This document shows, in pieces, positions 1 to 7,659 of a DNA stretch of 32,021 nt (positions are counted from its first letter, which is position 1; each line of letters opens with the position of its first letter). This stretch comes from Symbiodinium natans (taxonomy: Eukaryota > Sar > Dinophyceae > Suessiales > Symbiodiniaceae): contig CAJNDS010002489.1 in assembly GCA_905221605.1 (NCBI GenBank), positions 300,001 through 332,021 on the forward strand, written 5' to 3'. Made by a program: the position numbers and the translations under genes. The notes under the pieces were generated by a model. The model had not been told where the DNA came from, made no database searches, and worked only from the letters and a program-made list of their open reading frames with translations.

Positions 1-33
1 ACACCAAACAACGCCACAAAGCCCAGTGTCCGA

Positions 34-75
34 CTTAGGGGTTAGGGTTCGGGTTTAGGGCCTAGGGTTTAGGGC
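34..75 (+). repeat. Telomere-like tract, G strand, degenerate
   Basis: Short run of TTAGGG/TTTAGGG/CCTAGGG units reading as the G-rich strand on +. Interspersed, not a chromosome end, because unique-looking DNA lies on both sides. Confidence 0.85.
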
Positions 76-402
76 TTGATGAGGTTGCTTGTGTGACCGA
101 CCCACCATCTCACCGCCTCTCCGCACCCAGACGTCAAGAACCCAAACATATAGCCTCAAGTAGATAAGAAACAGTCAGTTAGTCGGGCAGGAGCGGCCAC
201 CATTCCTGCATCTCACACGCTAAGCAGCTGTTCTGGCGCGACATCGCGCAACCCTGAGGTTTCGGGAAACCTTTGGGACGCACCCTCTGCAGGACACAGT
301 GTCAGTGCAGCGGTACTCCAGTGGTGTCCTTTGTAGGCTTTACATTGACCCTGGTCTTGAAAGGTCCAACATGTCTGATTCCGAATCCCTGTAGTCCGCA
401 TG
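76..402. other. Unassigned spacer
   Basis: Mixed-composition DNA with no repeat family that I recognise. A 62-codon open frame on the minus strand (213-401) has no recognisable motif and is of a length expected by chance. Confidence 0.5.
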
Positions 403-453
403 GTTTAGGGTTTAGGGTTTAGGGTGGGGAGTTTAGGGTTTAGGGCTAGGGTT
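403..453 (+). repeat. Telomere-like tract (TTTAGGG), interrupted
   Basis: Three TTTAGGG units, a GGGGAG interruption, then three more units. This is the G-rich strand on +. Confidence 0.85.
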
Positions 454-637
454 GCTGAGCCGGTCAACTCCCATCCAGACCTTCTGACGGCAAAGCCCCA
501 TCAGCAAACTTTGAGATTCTGGGTTTCGAACCTTCAAGCTAACGCAATATAGGGGCCCTAATAATTAGAACAGCGTAGTATAATCATATAACCAGGGACC
601 CTAGGGGAATGCTACTTGCAATTATTCCGACCCATAA

Positions 638-839
638 ACTTGGAGGTTCAGGGTACTTAGTAGCCCATTATGAGTGTTCCTTACGTCCCCTAACAGGGTT
701 ATAATTGAGTTATAACCCTAAAGCCTAAAGTTTAGGGTTCAGGGTTATAACCCAATTATAACCCTAGACCCTGGACCCTAGACCCTAAACCTATCAGTAC
801 AGCTAGAATTGGGTTACTAAGTCCCCTGAACCTCCAAGT
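638..839. mobile_element. MITE-like element, family 1, copy with telomere-like core
   Basis: The left end begins ACTTGGAGGTTCAGGG and the right end is its imperfect inverse, ending CCTGAACCTCCAAGT. Both arms continue as CTTAGTA/TACTAAG next to a CCCA/TGGG box. The core (about 712-790) holds degenerate telomere heptamers in both orientations, with a repeated TTATAACC motif. No open frame is present, so it would be a non-autonomous element. At least ten other sites in the window carry the same ends, which makes this a family rather than a chance palindrome. Confidence 0.7.
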
Positions 840-845
840 AGTAAC

Positions 846-957
846 CTTGGTAGCCCAGTGACCATATTAGAATAAGGGTACCCTTTTTTGGTTAGGTACT
901 TTAAAAGGGATCCTTAAACCCAAAAAAAGGGAAAAAGGGTACCACTGGGCTGCCAAG
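846..957. mobile_element. MITE-like element, family 4
   Basis: The inverted repeat CTTGGTAGCCCAGTG (left) pairs with CACTGGGCTGCCAAG (right). A second inner pair, GGGTACCCTTTTTT and its A-rich complement, sits just inside. The whole element is about 112 bp, non-coding, and starts only 7 bp after the family 1 element, so the two form a nest. A weaker relative of the inner palindrome is seen at 5138-5203. Confidence 0.55.
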
Positions 958-974
958 CAACCGACTCAATGCAC
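956..974 (+). repeat. 19-bp direct repeat, left copy
   Basis: AGCAACCGACTCAATGCAC is repeated exactly at 1097-1115, 141 bp downstream. The two copies bracket a telomere-like tract and a family 1 end. This may be a target-site or fill-in duplication, or the remnant of a tandem duplication. Confidence 0.8.
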
Positions 975-990
975 ACCCTGACATGGTTAT

Positions 991-1096
991 ACTTGGGTTC
1001 TAACTCCAAACCCTAAACCCTAAACCCTAAACCCTAAACCCCGAACCCTAAACCCTAAACCCTAAACCCTAAACCCTAAACCCTAAACCTCCAAGT
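991..1096. mobile_element. Degenerate family 1 MITE whose interior is a CCCTAAA tract
   Basis: The left end ACTTGGGTTCTAAC is a shortened family 1 terminus. The interior (about 1006-1089) is about eleven CCCTAAA heptamers with one CCCCGAA variant. The tract runs without a break into the right terminus ACCTCCAAGT. The normal inner part of the right arm (a CCCATGAA box) is replaced by heptamers. The right end abuts the second copy of the 19-bp direct repeat. Confidence 0.5.
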
Positions 1097-1115
1097 AGCA
1101 ACCGACTCAATGCAC
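1097..1115 (+). repeat. 19-bp direct repeat, right copy
   Basis: Exact second copy of AGCAACCGACTCAATGCAC (first at 956-974). It begins immediately after the family 1 terminus. Confidence 0.8.
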
Positions 1116-1187
1116 TCTTGACGGGCACCTCCAGTCGCCACATGGGAGCCCGCACGCCGAACTCCAATTTCCACGGCCGCCCTCATG

Positions 1188-1236
1188 GTTTAGGGTTTAG
1201 GGTTTAGGGTTTAGGGTTTAGGGTTTAGGGTTTAGG
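1188..1236 (+). repeat. Telomere-like tract (TTTAGGG)n
   Basis: About seven near-perfect TTTAGGG units on +. This is the opposite orientation to the CCCTAAA tract only 100 bp upstream. Confidence 0.9.
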
Positions 1237-1839
1237 TCAAGGTGAGGTGGGGGGCATGAAAGGCAGACAAAGCAAGTTCCAAGACAAGGGGCTCTTGGGT
1301 CCAGAATCATGGCCAGGGGCTCGGGATGTTCTTGAAGCTCTGAGCTTTAGGGCCTATTGGCAGTTTTTGCAGCTGTGCTGCTTGAGATGTCCAGAGTCCG
1401 GATTCTGAGGTTTCTCAAAGCGTATAGAGTTGAGGGTTAGGGTTTTGGGTTCAGTGTTTAGGGAAATTGCAATGCCTCTACAAGAGGGCCCTCTACGACC
1501 CTCCAGCCTCGAGGTGTTGCGCCGGCCAGCGCTTCAGCTCGTAGCACGCCTCGGCAACACAAAGGTACATAATCAGCCATCACGCGCACATGGCAAGGGG
1601 CGCTAAACCCTAAACCTTGGGGTGGGGAGGGGCGGGGCAGAGGCTGCAGTATGTAAAGGGGTGATCGTTGGCTTTCCGAGCTGTCGTTTGGCACGCCTTC
1701 AACCCTAGACCCTAAACAACCCTAAACCCCCACACCCTAAAAGCCCAAACCGCCCAAGCCCCGCCTCCGGCGGCGGATACGGCGCGCGCAAGGGGCTCTG
1801 GCCCTGTGAGCTCGGCCTTTTTTCGAGATTCTTGGGCCT
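1237..1839. other. Spacer with scattered single heptamers
   Basis: Mostly mixed-composition DNA. Single or paired telomere-like heptamers occur near 1435-1460, 1605-1617 and 1702-1740. Open frames of up to about 85 codons on the minus strand carry no motif that I recognise. Confidence 0.5.
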
Positions 1840-1926
1840 ACTTAGAGCTTCAAGGGTAGCTATAAGTGTTTCAAGTACCCGAAGTAAGCTCAGAAGTCTA
1901 GTATAACTACCCGTGAACCTCCAAGT
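1840..1926. mobile_element. MITE-like element, family 1, short copy
   Basis: The left arm ACTTAGAGCTTCAAGGGTAG pairs with the right arm CTACCCGTGAACCTCCAAGT, with several mismatches. It is 87 bp long and non-coding, and looks older than the copy at 28103. Confidence 0.55.
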
Positions 1927-2048
1927 CGGGGCCTTCCTCATTAACAAAAGCTGGGGGTTCATATAGCATACCTATAAAGGGAAACTAAGGGAATACTACT
2001 ACCAGTAAATACTCCGACCCCTACAGAACTGGGCTTAGGGTTGGGGGG

Positions 2049-2080
2049 TCTTGGAGGTTCATGGGCAGTTAGAAGTAGGG
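2049..2080 (+). mobile_element. Family 1 MITE, solitary left arm
   Basis: CTTGGAGGTTCATGGGCAGT followed by TAGAAGTAGGG matches the left arm of family 1. No right arm is visible nearby. Upstream (about 1983-2017) is a diverged copy of the sequence that also precedes the element at 638 (compare 607-633, GGGAAT...ATTCCGACCC), so the two copies may share a longer ancestral module. Confidence 0.5.
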
Positions 2081-2403
2081 ACCTGAGCATCAACTCTTGG
2101 AAGAGCCATCGCATCAAACGAGTTGTCAAGGCAACATTAGGCTCCGAAGCCTTGGCGATGGATGATGGCTATAGGGTTTCGCCACCCGCACTGCACGCAC
2201 ATCCAGCGCCCGCATAGGGTTTAGGGTTTAGGGTTTGCTTGGCTGAGTGCTGAGTTGGAGTGGGTCAGGGCTCGATTTGCTGGAGTATGTGCCCCTGGCA
2301 CGACGACGTCCGATGGCACCCTAGATACGATTATGCAGTTATCCTGCTTATAACCCTACTTAGTCCTGATGGCAACTACAAAGTTGGGTGACTGGGTGAC
2401 TGG
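2081..2403. other. Spacer
   Basis: Holds one short TTTAGGG tract (2214-2235). Nothing else is recognised. Confidence 0.5.
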
Positions 2404-2542
2404 ACTTATAGGGCTATTTCCGAAAATAGTGGTACCCCTTTTATACCCCAAATAGAATAGAACCCCCCCCCCCCCCCAAAAAAAAAAAAAAATAAATAAA
2501 ACCAAAAAGCAAGTATCTCTATTTTCGGAAACCCCCATAACC
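2404..2542. mobile_element. Inverted-repeat element (family 6) with C15-A15 core
   Basis: The left arm contains TTATAGGGCTATTTCCGAAA and the right arm is its imperfect inverse, sharing the exact core TTTCCGAAAATAG. The centre carries 15 C followed directly by 15 A (2463-2492). Non-coding. Confidence 0.55.
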
Positions 2543-2933
2543 TTACTTGGTAAGTAAAGTAGAACCCAGGAGCTCGGGGTCTCAGGTTCAGAGTTGAGGA
2601 GCTCGGGGTCTCAGGCTTTCGGGTTTAGGGGGTAAAAGGACAGGAGGGCCCTTGCTGAAGTGGAGGCCATTGATCTGAAGAGATGCCCCAAAGCCTCGCT
2701 ATGTCCCACAGTTGCAGCTAGTCCTGCATAGGGGCCTACTTTGAAGAACTGATAATTGAGGTTGGTTACGCAGTTATGCAAGCCTGGCGGTCTAAACTCT
2801 GCGAACCTTGCCACTGTGCTTCCAAGGTCAGAGCAGCTGGCTTACAGCCAGGAAACCGTGCTGCATCATGCTGCGAACAAAGCAAGGGACCGGTTAAACG
2901 ACTTCTAGTCCATGATAAAACGTGGCGCTTGGG
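2543..2933. other. Spacer
   Basis: Contains a local duplication of GAGCTCGGGGTCTCAGG (near 2571 and 2600). A 67-codon minus-strand open frame (2611-2814) has no recognised motif. Confidence 0.5.
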
Positions 2934-2977
2934 GACCCCTAAACCCTAAGCCCCAAACCCTACACCCTAAACCCTAG
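2934..2977 (-). repeat. Telomere-like tract (CCCTAAA), imperfect
   Basis: Five or six heptamers including CCCTAAG and CCCTACA variants, C-rich strand on +. Confidence 0.8.
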
Positions 2978-3066
2978 AAATATATTCTCGTGGAGACCTC
3001 ATATTGGGCCCAGAAGTTGAAGTGGCTGGAAAGCCACATGTCCGCTTATCGCAAAATACCCCCACG

Positions 3067-3092
3067 GGGTTTAGGGTATAGGGTTTAGGGGA
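3067..3092 (+). repeat. Short TTTAGGG tract
   Basis: Three heptamers with one TATAGGG variant. Confidence 0.75.
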
Positions 3093-3254
3093 GAGCACAC
3101 ATGCATGAGTTTGTTGAGGAATTATGAGCAATGGGGATGGATCTCTTGCCACATCGCCGTGAGCATCCCTCTTGGAGGGATTGTGGTGAAGGCCCGTGTG
3201 TTGTGTGGGCTTCCCCGAGCCTCTGCTTAGCCTCTGCTGATGTTGGTGCCTTGA

Positions 3255-3632
3255 GTTGGCTCCGGGTTGCGGGTGCTGTTGCAGCCTTCATTAACATCCT
3301 TGGATGGCTTGTCCTCCCAAGCATCGCCCTCTGGAGCTGCGAAGGTGAGATCCCGAAATCAAATCTCCAAAGAACACAAAGAGACTGAAATCGCCAGAGG
3401 CTTGGAAGTCGTGTCGTCGCGGCCTGGTGTATGCCTACACAGTATGAGCCACTCTCACCAAAACGACACAAGTTGCTAAACCCTAAACCCCAAACCCTAA
3501 ACCCTAAGCCTCCAACCCTAAACCTTGCAGGCCCAAGTTTGGTTGTCAGGCTGACCGGCTGGGGAAGCCCCGCTGAGGTCGCAGGAGCTGTTGCGCACAC
3601 CCTTGGAGGCCCTGGCCCTCCCGAGGCTGCGT
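3255..3632 (+). other. Two diverged copies of a GC-rich segment flanking a CCCTAAA tract
   Basis: The segment near 3262-3320 (GCGGGTGCTGTTGC, then TCCTTGGATGGC) and the segment near 3578-3630 (GCAGGAGCTGTTGC, then CCCTTGGAGGCC) resemble each other. Both can be read as peptides containing VAGAVA. Between them lie a possible 5' splice site (AAGGTGAGA near 3344), a CCCTAAA tract (3476-3526) and a possible acceptor (CCTTGCAGG near 3526). This could be two exons of an unknown gene or a simple duplication. No domain is recognised. Confidence 0.2.
3476..3526 (-). repeat. Telomere-like tract (CCCTAAA), imperfect
   Basis: Six or seven heptamers with CCCCAAA and CCCTAAG variants. Confidence 0.85.
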
Positions 3633-3641
3633 ATGTGTATA

Positions 3642-3645
3642 TGGT

Positions 3646-3680
<35 letters not shown>

Positions 3681-3845
3681 TATTTATTTATGTATACTAT
3701 ATATCTGTGTATACATATACATATATAGAAGGATGTATGTTAATTAGATATGAAACAAACACTAGTGCCATTACGACTTTTAATGTTCAGGTGATTAAAA
3801 TACCAAATAAGTTAGATAAATACATATATATATATATATAATATT
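3642..3845. repeat. AT-rich island with (TA)n microsatellites
   Basis: Two runs of alternating TA (about 3649-3676 and 3823-3842) bracket AT-rich DNA with TTTA repeats. The shift from surrounding composition is abrupt. Confidence 0.85.
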
Positions 3846-4094
3846 ACATGAAATATGTTGCACTGGAAAGAAAGATGACTAGGCAGCAAGCACTTGGTCT
3901 GAAACAATGGCGCTTCAGCACGTCTGCAAGTACCCACAACACACTTTGACGACGATGCCAACAATGCACCTATGTCTTGCTGCTGACAAATGCGCTGACC
4001 AGTCATTCAGGGTGCCGAACCATTCACTTGTGGTGTCCCTGCATCTTGTTGCTCACATGTTGGTCCATCTAGATATAATGAGATGTCTGTGTAC

Positions 4095-4236
4095 AAACAT
4101 GCATACATGCATACATACGTACATACATATACTACATACATAAAATACATTACGTACATACGTACATGCGGACATACGTACATGCGCACATACACACATG
4201 TCTATATGTATATATATACAGATACATAGATGTAGA
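4095..4236. repeat. ACAT/ACGT tetranucleotide microsatellite, degenerate
   Basis: Repeated CATA, TACG and ACAT units grading into TATATATA and then unique sequence. It reads as low-complexity peptide in every frame and is not a gene. Confidence 0.85.
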
Positions 4237-5137
4237 TGCCCCGGAAATGTGACAGAGCCTTGGCATGGAAACGACGAGGTTGCTTAGAATCTCGTAGAAA
4301 AGGCAGAGCCAGGAAGTGAGCATCCAATTTACAAATTAGGGTTTTAGGGTTCTTTTGGGCCTTTTGTATAACAACCACTCCACTGAAATGGAAGTCTCTT
4401 GATATCAAAAGCAGCAATCCTGAAACTCCGGGATAGCCATCCGATCCGATCAGCTCAGCCTGTCTCCCACACGCTGGATCCTGAAGCACCGCAACCCTGA
4501 GCCCACCAGAAAACACGAAAAAAAATGAACCACCCCCCAGTAGGATTCTTGGGGTTTAGGGTTTATGGTTTGTTTATACGTCGCCGAAGGCCTTGATGGC
4601 CTTGGGATGTTTCCCGAAGGTGCGCTCGAAGACAAAGGCTCTCTCCCTGACACGGCTCAAAGGTGCTCCAAATACTGCTCCTGAAAACGTCGACTGAAGG
4701 ATCATGACCGCAGACAAGTTCTCAGACTTCCAGGCCTTAGGGGCGCCCACTTCGGGTGACTGATGCTCAGTACACTATGCTAGTACCGTATTGTGAATTA
4801 CTGTACCGTCATATATCTCAAGAAGCTGAACAAATCTTCTTATATGCATATCATAATATATTCGTGTTGTAGGGGTTAGGGCACGGGGTGTAAAGTCGAG
4901 GGTTGAGCGCGTCAGGAGCACGAACACCCTCATGTTAAAACATTGCTGAAAAATTGCATGGGAATCTGCCAATTGCAAACAGGGGTGCGTAGCATATCGG
5001 GAAGGATTACGCCCCAAACCAGCATCCAAGGGTCTGGGCTGACGAGGCCTTAGTCAAATCCTTTCCTTTGAGGGCACCTTGCCGAGCAAAGTGACTGTCG
5101 AAACTACATACCGGCTAGATAATTACAGTCCAGACCC
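4237..5137. other. Spacer, no accepted gene
   Basis: Contains short heptamers near 4336 and 4553. Minus-strand open frames at 4202-4516 and 4775-5029 have no domain I recognise, and part of the first is microsatellite. Confidence 0.45.
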
Positions 5138-5203
5138 TAAAAAGGGGACCCTTTTTGTTTTTACGGGGGTTATAAGGGACCCTAAACCCAAAACAAAGGG
5201 TAT
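5138..5203. repeat. Imperfect palindrome related to family 4
   Basis: GGGACCCTTTTTGTTTTT pairs with an AAAACAAAGGG stretch downstream, around a GGGTTATAAGGG centre. This resembles the inner arms of the element at 846-957 without its outer arms. Confidence 0.35.
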
Positions 5204-5212
5204 AAGGGCGTA

Positions 5213-5404
5213 CTCCGGGTCCGAGGAGTTGTACGGAGCAAAGGGTGCTAGCTGGTAGAACTTCTCTGTTGCTGTTGAGTTCGACGCTTGTCCACCGGTG
5301 CCAAATATGTACAGGCCCATGTGTCGTCGAAACGTGAGACCGTCAGGTGTCGTGGGGCTTGCTGCATTCGCTTGATGCTGGCGGGGCCCGAGGTTCAGAA
5401 GCGA
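5213..5404 (-). CDS. Candidate exon or gene fragment, kelch-like repeat
   Basis: The minus strand is open for about 64 codons from just after an in-frame TAA (5405-5407) to about 5213. It then runs on into a palindromic repeat, so the true boundary is probably near there. The middle contains a threonine/proline turn (SPTTPDG) followed by GLYIFGTGGQ. In kelch repeats, a small-residue/proline stretch precedes a hydrophobic strand of the form LYVFGG, and this order is kept here with one G replaced by T. The only Met (5320) is internal, so this is an exon or pseudogene fragment. A family 2 MITE starts 9 bp upstream. The kelch assignment is inference from pattern, without a search, and a chance open frame is possible. 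Confidence 0.3.
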
Positions 5405-5412
5405 TTAAGCTT

Positions 5413-5477
5413 GGGATGTTCCCCCGTATACTAGCAGTCCTGAGTAGGGATTATAATAGGGGGTACGATAATCCCCG
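5413..5477 (+). mobile_element. MITE-like element, family 2, left part
   Basis: GGGATGTTCCCCCGTATACT followed by AGCAGTCCTGAGTAGGGATTATAATAGGGG matches the left ends of the elements at 17726 and 28428. The right arm is not recognisable, so the copy is truncated or diverged. Confidence 0.55.
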
Positions 5478-5916
5478 AGAACCTCAAACAAAGAACTGCA
5501 TGTAGAGAACTGCGCTTTTTGCATGCTGCCTACTGCAAGTAGCCGAACTGCCTTATACACACATACATAGAAACATAAATAAATAAATAACTATAAATAA
5601 AAAAGTCTGTATATATATATATATATATCTCAGAAGAACAAATATCCAAACAGATGAGCTTCTGCACCCGACTCCGTTCTTGTATCTATATACATATGAT
5701 TGCACAAGCATCATGATAAGCAGTTCGTGTTCATGATTCCAGCATTTTTCGAATATAAGCCCTCTTGATAAGTATTCTCTACAGACGGTGCTTTTCAAAT
5801 TCAGTAAGGGGAGATACATAATTACATAGTTACATAATAGCCCAAGGGCCTGCCTATATTGCCTATATGGAGTCTACTGGAGGTTTTAACAGGGCTTTAG
5901 CTGCACAGCCAGCAGG
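5478..5916. other. Spacer with TA microsatellite
   Basis: AT-rich DNA with AAATAAATAAATAA-type repeats and a (TA)n run near 5610-5629. The minus-strand frame 5553-5819 is partly microsatellite and not accepted as a gene. Confidence 0.6.
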
Positions 5917-5931
5917 CCCCCCCCCCCCCCC
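5917..5931. repeat. Poly-C tract (15 C)
   Basis: Uninterrupted C run. Similar homopolymers recur at 9090, 9230, 24755 and 31041, and as G at 17854, 27938 and 30292. Confidence 0.95.
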
Positions 5932-5948
5932 AATCGCAAGTCTGCCCA

Positions 5949-6323
5949 GTGGTTCAGGTTACAGTGCCGCGCACGTGGACGCTTTGTCCGCGAAGCTGGA
6001 TGCGCTCGCCTGTCTTGCGGGGCGCTTGGAACTTTAAGCAAACGCTTAGGGCTGAGGGCACAGGGCTCGCACTCGGGAATCTTCCGCGACATAGGGCTCT
6101 TGATTCTGGTGCCGGAAGACTACGGACATCGGCAGCAGGGACTCCTAAGCTAGAGGGAGCAAGTCATGCTGACCGGTCCTCATTTGTGCACGCAGCTGCT
6201 GGTGGGGGAGGCGCGGGCGCCCTTGCAGTCGAGGTTGGCACCGAGGCGAGTCTGCGGTTCCTCCGGACGGCCTTGGCTGGAAGCCCTTGCCTCGAAACTG
6301 CTCAAAGAGGTTCATGTGGGTAG
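5949..6323 (+). CDS. GC-rich open frame, doubtful
   Basis: An ATG-started plus-strand frame of 124 codons. The part after about 6115 reads SAAGTPKLEGASHADRSS and then an alanine/glycine-rich stretch. SAAGTP followed by a SHA-type turn is reminiscent of the linker preceding kelch strands, but no LYVFGG-like strand follows, so this is weak. The first third has arginine/proline-rich composition typical of chance GC-rich frames. It lies opposite in strand to the kelch-like patch at 5213-5404. Its function is not recognised. Confidence 0.12.
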   Translation: MVQVTVPRTWTLCPRSWMRSPVLRGAWNFKQTLRAEGTGLALGNLPRHRALDSGAGRLRTSAAGTPKLEGASHADRSSFVHAAAGGGGAGALAVEVGTEASLRFLRTALAGSPCLETAQRGSCG

Positions 6324-6416
6324 GTATAAGTAGGGTTTTCAGAACCCGACATAAGGCTACAAACAGTTCAATCTATAGCTACCCTGCCTTTTAACCCGGT
6401 TTTTAAAACTCCAAGT
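6306..6416. mobile_element. Possible degenerate family 1 MITE
   Basis: GAGGTTCATGTGGGTAGGTA followed by TAAGTAGGG resembles the left arm. A TAGCTACCCTG box and a terminal CTCCAAGT follow 75-100 bp later. The arms no longer pair well. Confidence 0.3.
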
Positions 6417-6700
6417 GGAATTCAGGGAAGCAGAAAAAACCGCTCGGCGAGAGCAGCACCCAAGCGCATAACCCCTGTGACCGCCAAAGTGCGAAGGAGG
6501 TCTTGGCAAGAGCCAGAGGTACCCTATTTATCTCTCCACGTGCTGAAAGGATTTCATCAACCCGACTGCCAGCCTTATGGAGGATGATTTCCGTGTCGTC
6601 CGCATGCAGGTACAGCTTGGATGGCCCGTCTGCAGGCATTGGTAGTTGTAGTCTTAGCCCCTCTCCCTGAATCACAGGAATCCCCGAAAGAATCCTGACT
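6403..6700 (-). pseudogene. ADD-motif fragment, possible reverse-transcriptase relic
   Basis: The minus strand is open from just after a TAA (near 6700) to 6403. It contains KLYLHADDTEIILHKAG, with the two aspartates encoded at 6595-6600, and about 35 residues later LALAKTSFALW. In LINE-type reverse transcriptases a xxDD catalytic motif with hydrophobic flanks is followed 30-45 residues later by a lysine motif of the form LN..KT, so spacing and order fit motifs C and D. No convincing motif A or B is present. Upstream sequence turns into CCCTAAA repeats at 6713, so the fragment would be truncated. The usual Y or F before ADD is H, and the SGL box before the lysine motif is lost. The fragment could equally be an unrelated exon. 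Confidence 0.25.
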
Positions 6701-6712
6701 TACGAAGATATG

Positions 6713-6838
6713 GGCCCTAAACCCGCCTAAACCCTAAACCCTAAACCCTAAACCCTAACCCTCAACCCTAAACCCTAAACTGGCCTAAACCCTAAACCCT
6801 AAACTCTATAAACCCTAAACCCTAAACCCTAAACCCCA
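6713..6838 (-). repeat. Telomere-like tract (CCCTAAA)n, interrupted
   Basis: About 15 heptamers on the C-rich strand, broken by GCCTAAA, ACTGGCC and CTCTATA interruptions. Confidence 0.9.
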
Positions 6839-6936
6839 TGCCCAAGAACGGCTTGATGTTGTGTACTTGCCAGGCAATTCCTGGCCCTCAATTTGCGGGT
6901 TCAAACCTCAACAACTCGACCCACTGAGACTCCCAT

Positions 6937-7057
6937 ACTTGGAGGTTCATGGGTCGTTCGAAGTAGGTTTAAAAAGTACACCAAGTAAGGCAAAAACCAC
7001 GAAGAGTCAGAGCAACCCTACGTAAAACCCCGCTGAAAACTCCGTGAACCTCCAAGT
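6937..7057. mobile_element. MITE-like element, family 1
   Basis: Begins ACTTGGAGGTTCATGGGTCG and ends CCGTGAACCTCCAAGT, 121 bp in total. The outer 15 bp pair almost perfectly. The flanks show no certain target duplication. It lies between two exon-like minus-strand patches, which would place it in an intron if those patches are real. Confidence 0.7.
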
Positions 7058-7171
7058 AAGCACTAAATCCTAAACCGCAGCTGCTTCGACATAGCTTAGG
7101 CTTTAACAGGTGTACAAGGTATTTATAGGCATAATTCATAGGGTTCACGGGGCTCATGCGGCTTATATGAT

Positions 7172-7387
7172 TTATAGGTTTACAGGGCCACGGCCAGGGC
7201 TAGCTTGCTTGAAGCCTGCAAAGAGCTTCGTGAGGTTGTTCACGGCGAAATCCTTGTGATAGAGGCGATACCTGCATTTAAGGCTCTCTGTTTTACCTTT
7301 TTTGTAAAGTCCTGGTCTGTAGGTAAAGTGGCATAGGATCTCATGATTCCGGGCTATGTTTGAATAGTTTCGCAGACAGGTGCCCAC
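7172..7387 (-). CDS. Exon-like open frame, function unknown
   Basis: A 71-codon minus-strand frame that begins with GTG and ends at TAA. It is basic and aromatic in composition. The last third (HKDFAVNNLTKLFAGFKQA) has codons ending mostly in G or C, unlike the first two thirds. The boundary coincides with a possible splice acceptor (AAATGCAG then G, near 7271), so the true exon could be about 7172-7271. No domain is recognised. The patch at 7438-7617 lies upstream on the same strand. Confidence 0.2.
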   Translation of the reverse strand: MGTCLRNYSNIARNHEILCHFTYRPGLYKKGKTESLKCRYRLYHKDFAVNNLTKLFAGFKQASPGRGPVNL

Positions 7388-7437
7388 ACAATCCAGGCTT
7401 TAACAAATCATGCTGCCGCAAACGGAAGAGTGTTCGT

Positions 7438-7617
7438 TTACCGAGCTCGAAGACTGAATAAGGGAACGTTACATTCACAACCCGAGTTCAGACAGGCCCA
7501 AATTGCGCCGAGCTGCAAATCCACGCGACGCGCGCTGGCCTCAGCAAGTCTCAGAACCGTTTCTCTTGTCGCTTCGCCTAGGGCTTTGTGGTTCAAATGT
7601 GCACAGGGTGCAACTCG
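7438..7617 (-). CDS. Exon-like open frame without Met, function unknown
   Basis: The minus strand encodes 59 residues followed by TAA at 7438-7440. The centre (LGEATRETVLRLAEASARR then VDLQLGAIWACLNSGCEC) has the composition of a soluble helical protein followed by a cysteine-bearing segment. There is no internal Met, so it would be an internal or terminal exon. The upstream edge dissolves into a telomere-like tract. The antisense frame is arginine/serine-rich and looks like the shadow of this one. No family is recognised. A chance frame of this length is not improbable. Confidence 0.2.
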   Translation of the reverse strand, partial: RVAPCAHLNHKALGEATRETVLRLAEASARRVDLQLGAIWACLNSGCECNVPLFSLRAR

Positions 7618-7659
7618 GGGTTTAGGGTTTAGGGCCTAAACCCTAAACCCTAAACCCTC
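7616..7659. repeat. Head-to-head telomere-like junction
   Basis: GGGTTTAGGGTTTAGGG is followed at once by CCTAAACCCTAAACCC, so G-strand repeats meet C-strand repeats in a near-perfect palindrome. Confidence 0.9.

Noticed and set aside
3085-3600. 171-codon minus-strand frame as a gene
   Set aside because: Its middle is encoded by the CCCTAAA tract (GLGFRV-type peptide), and the rest has no recognised domain.
6860-6920. tRNA gene suggested by GGGTTCAAACCTC near 6897
   Set aside because: No matching acceptor stem, D-arm or A-box at the required distance upstream.
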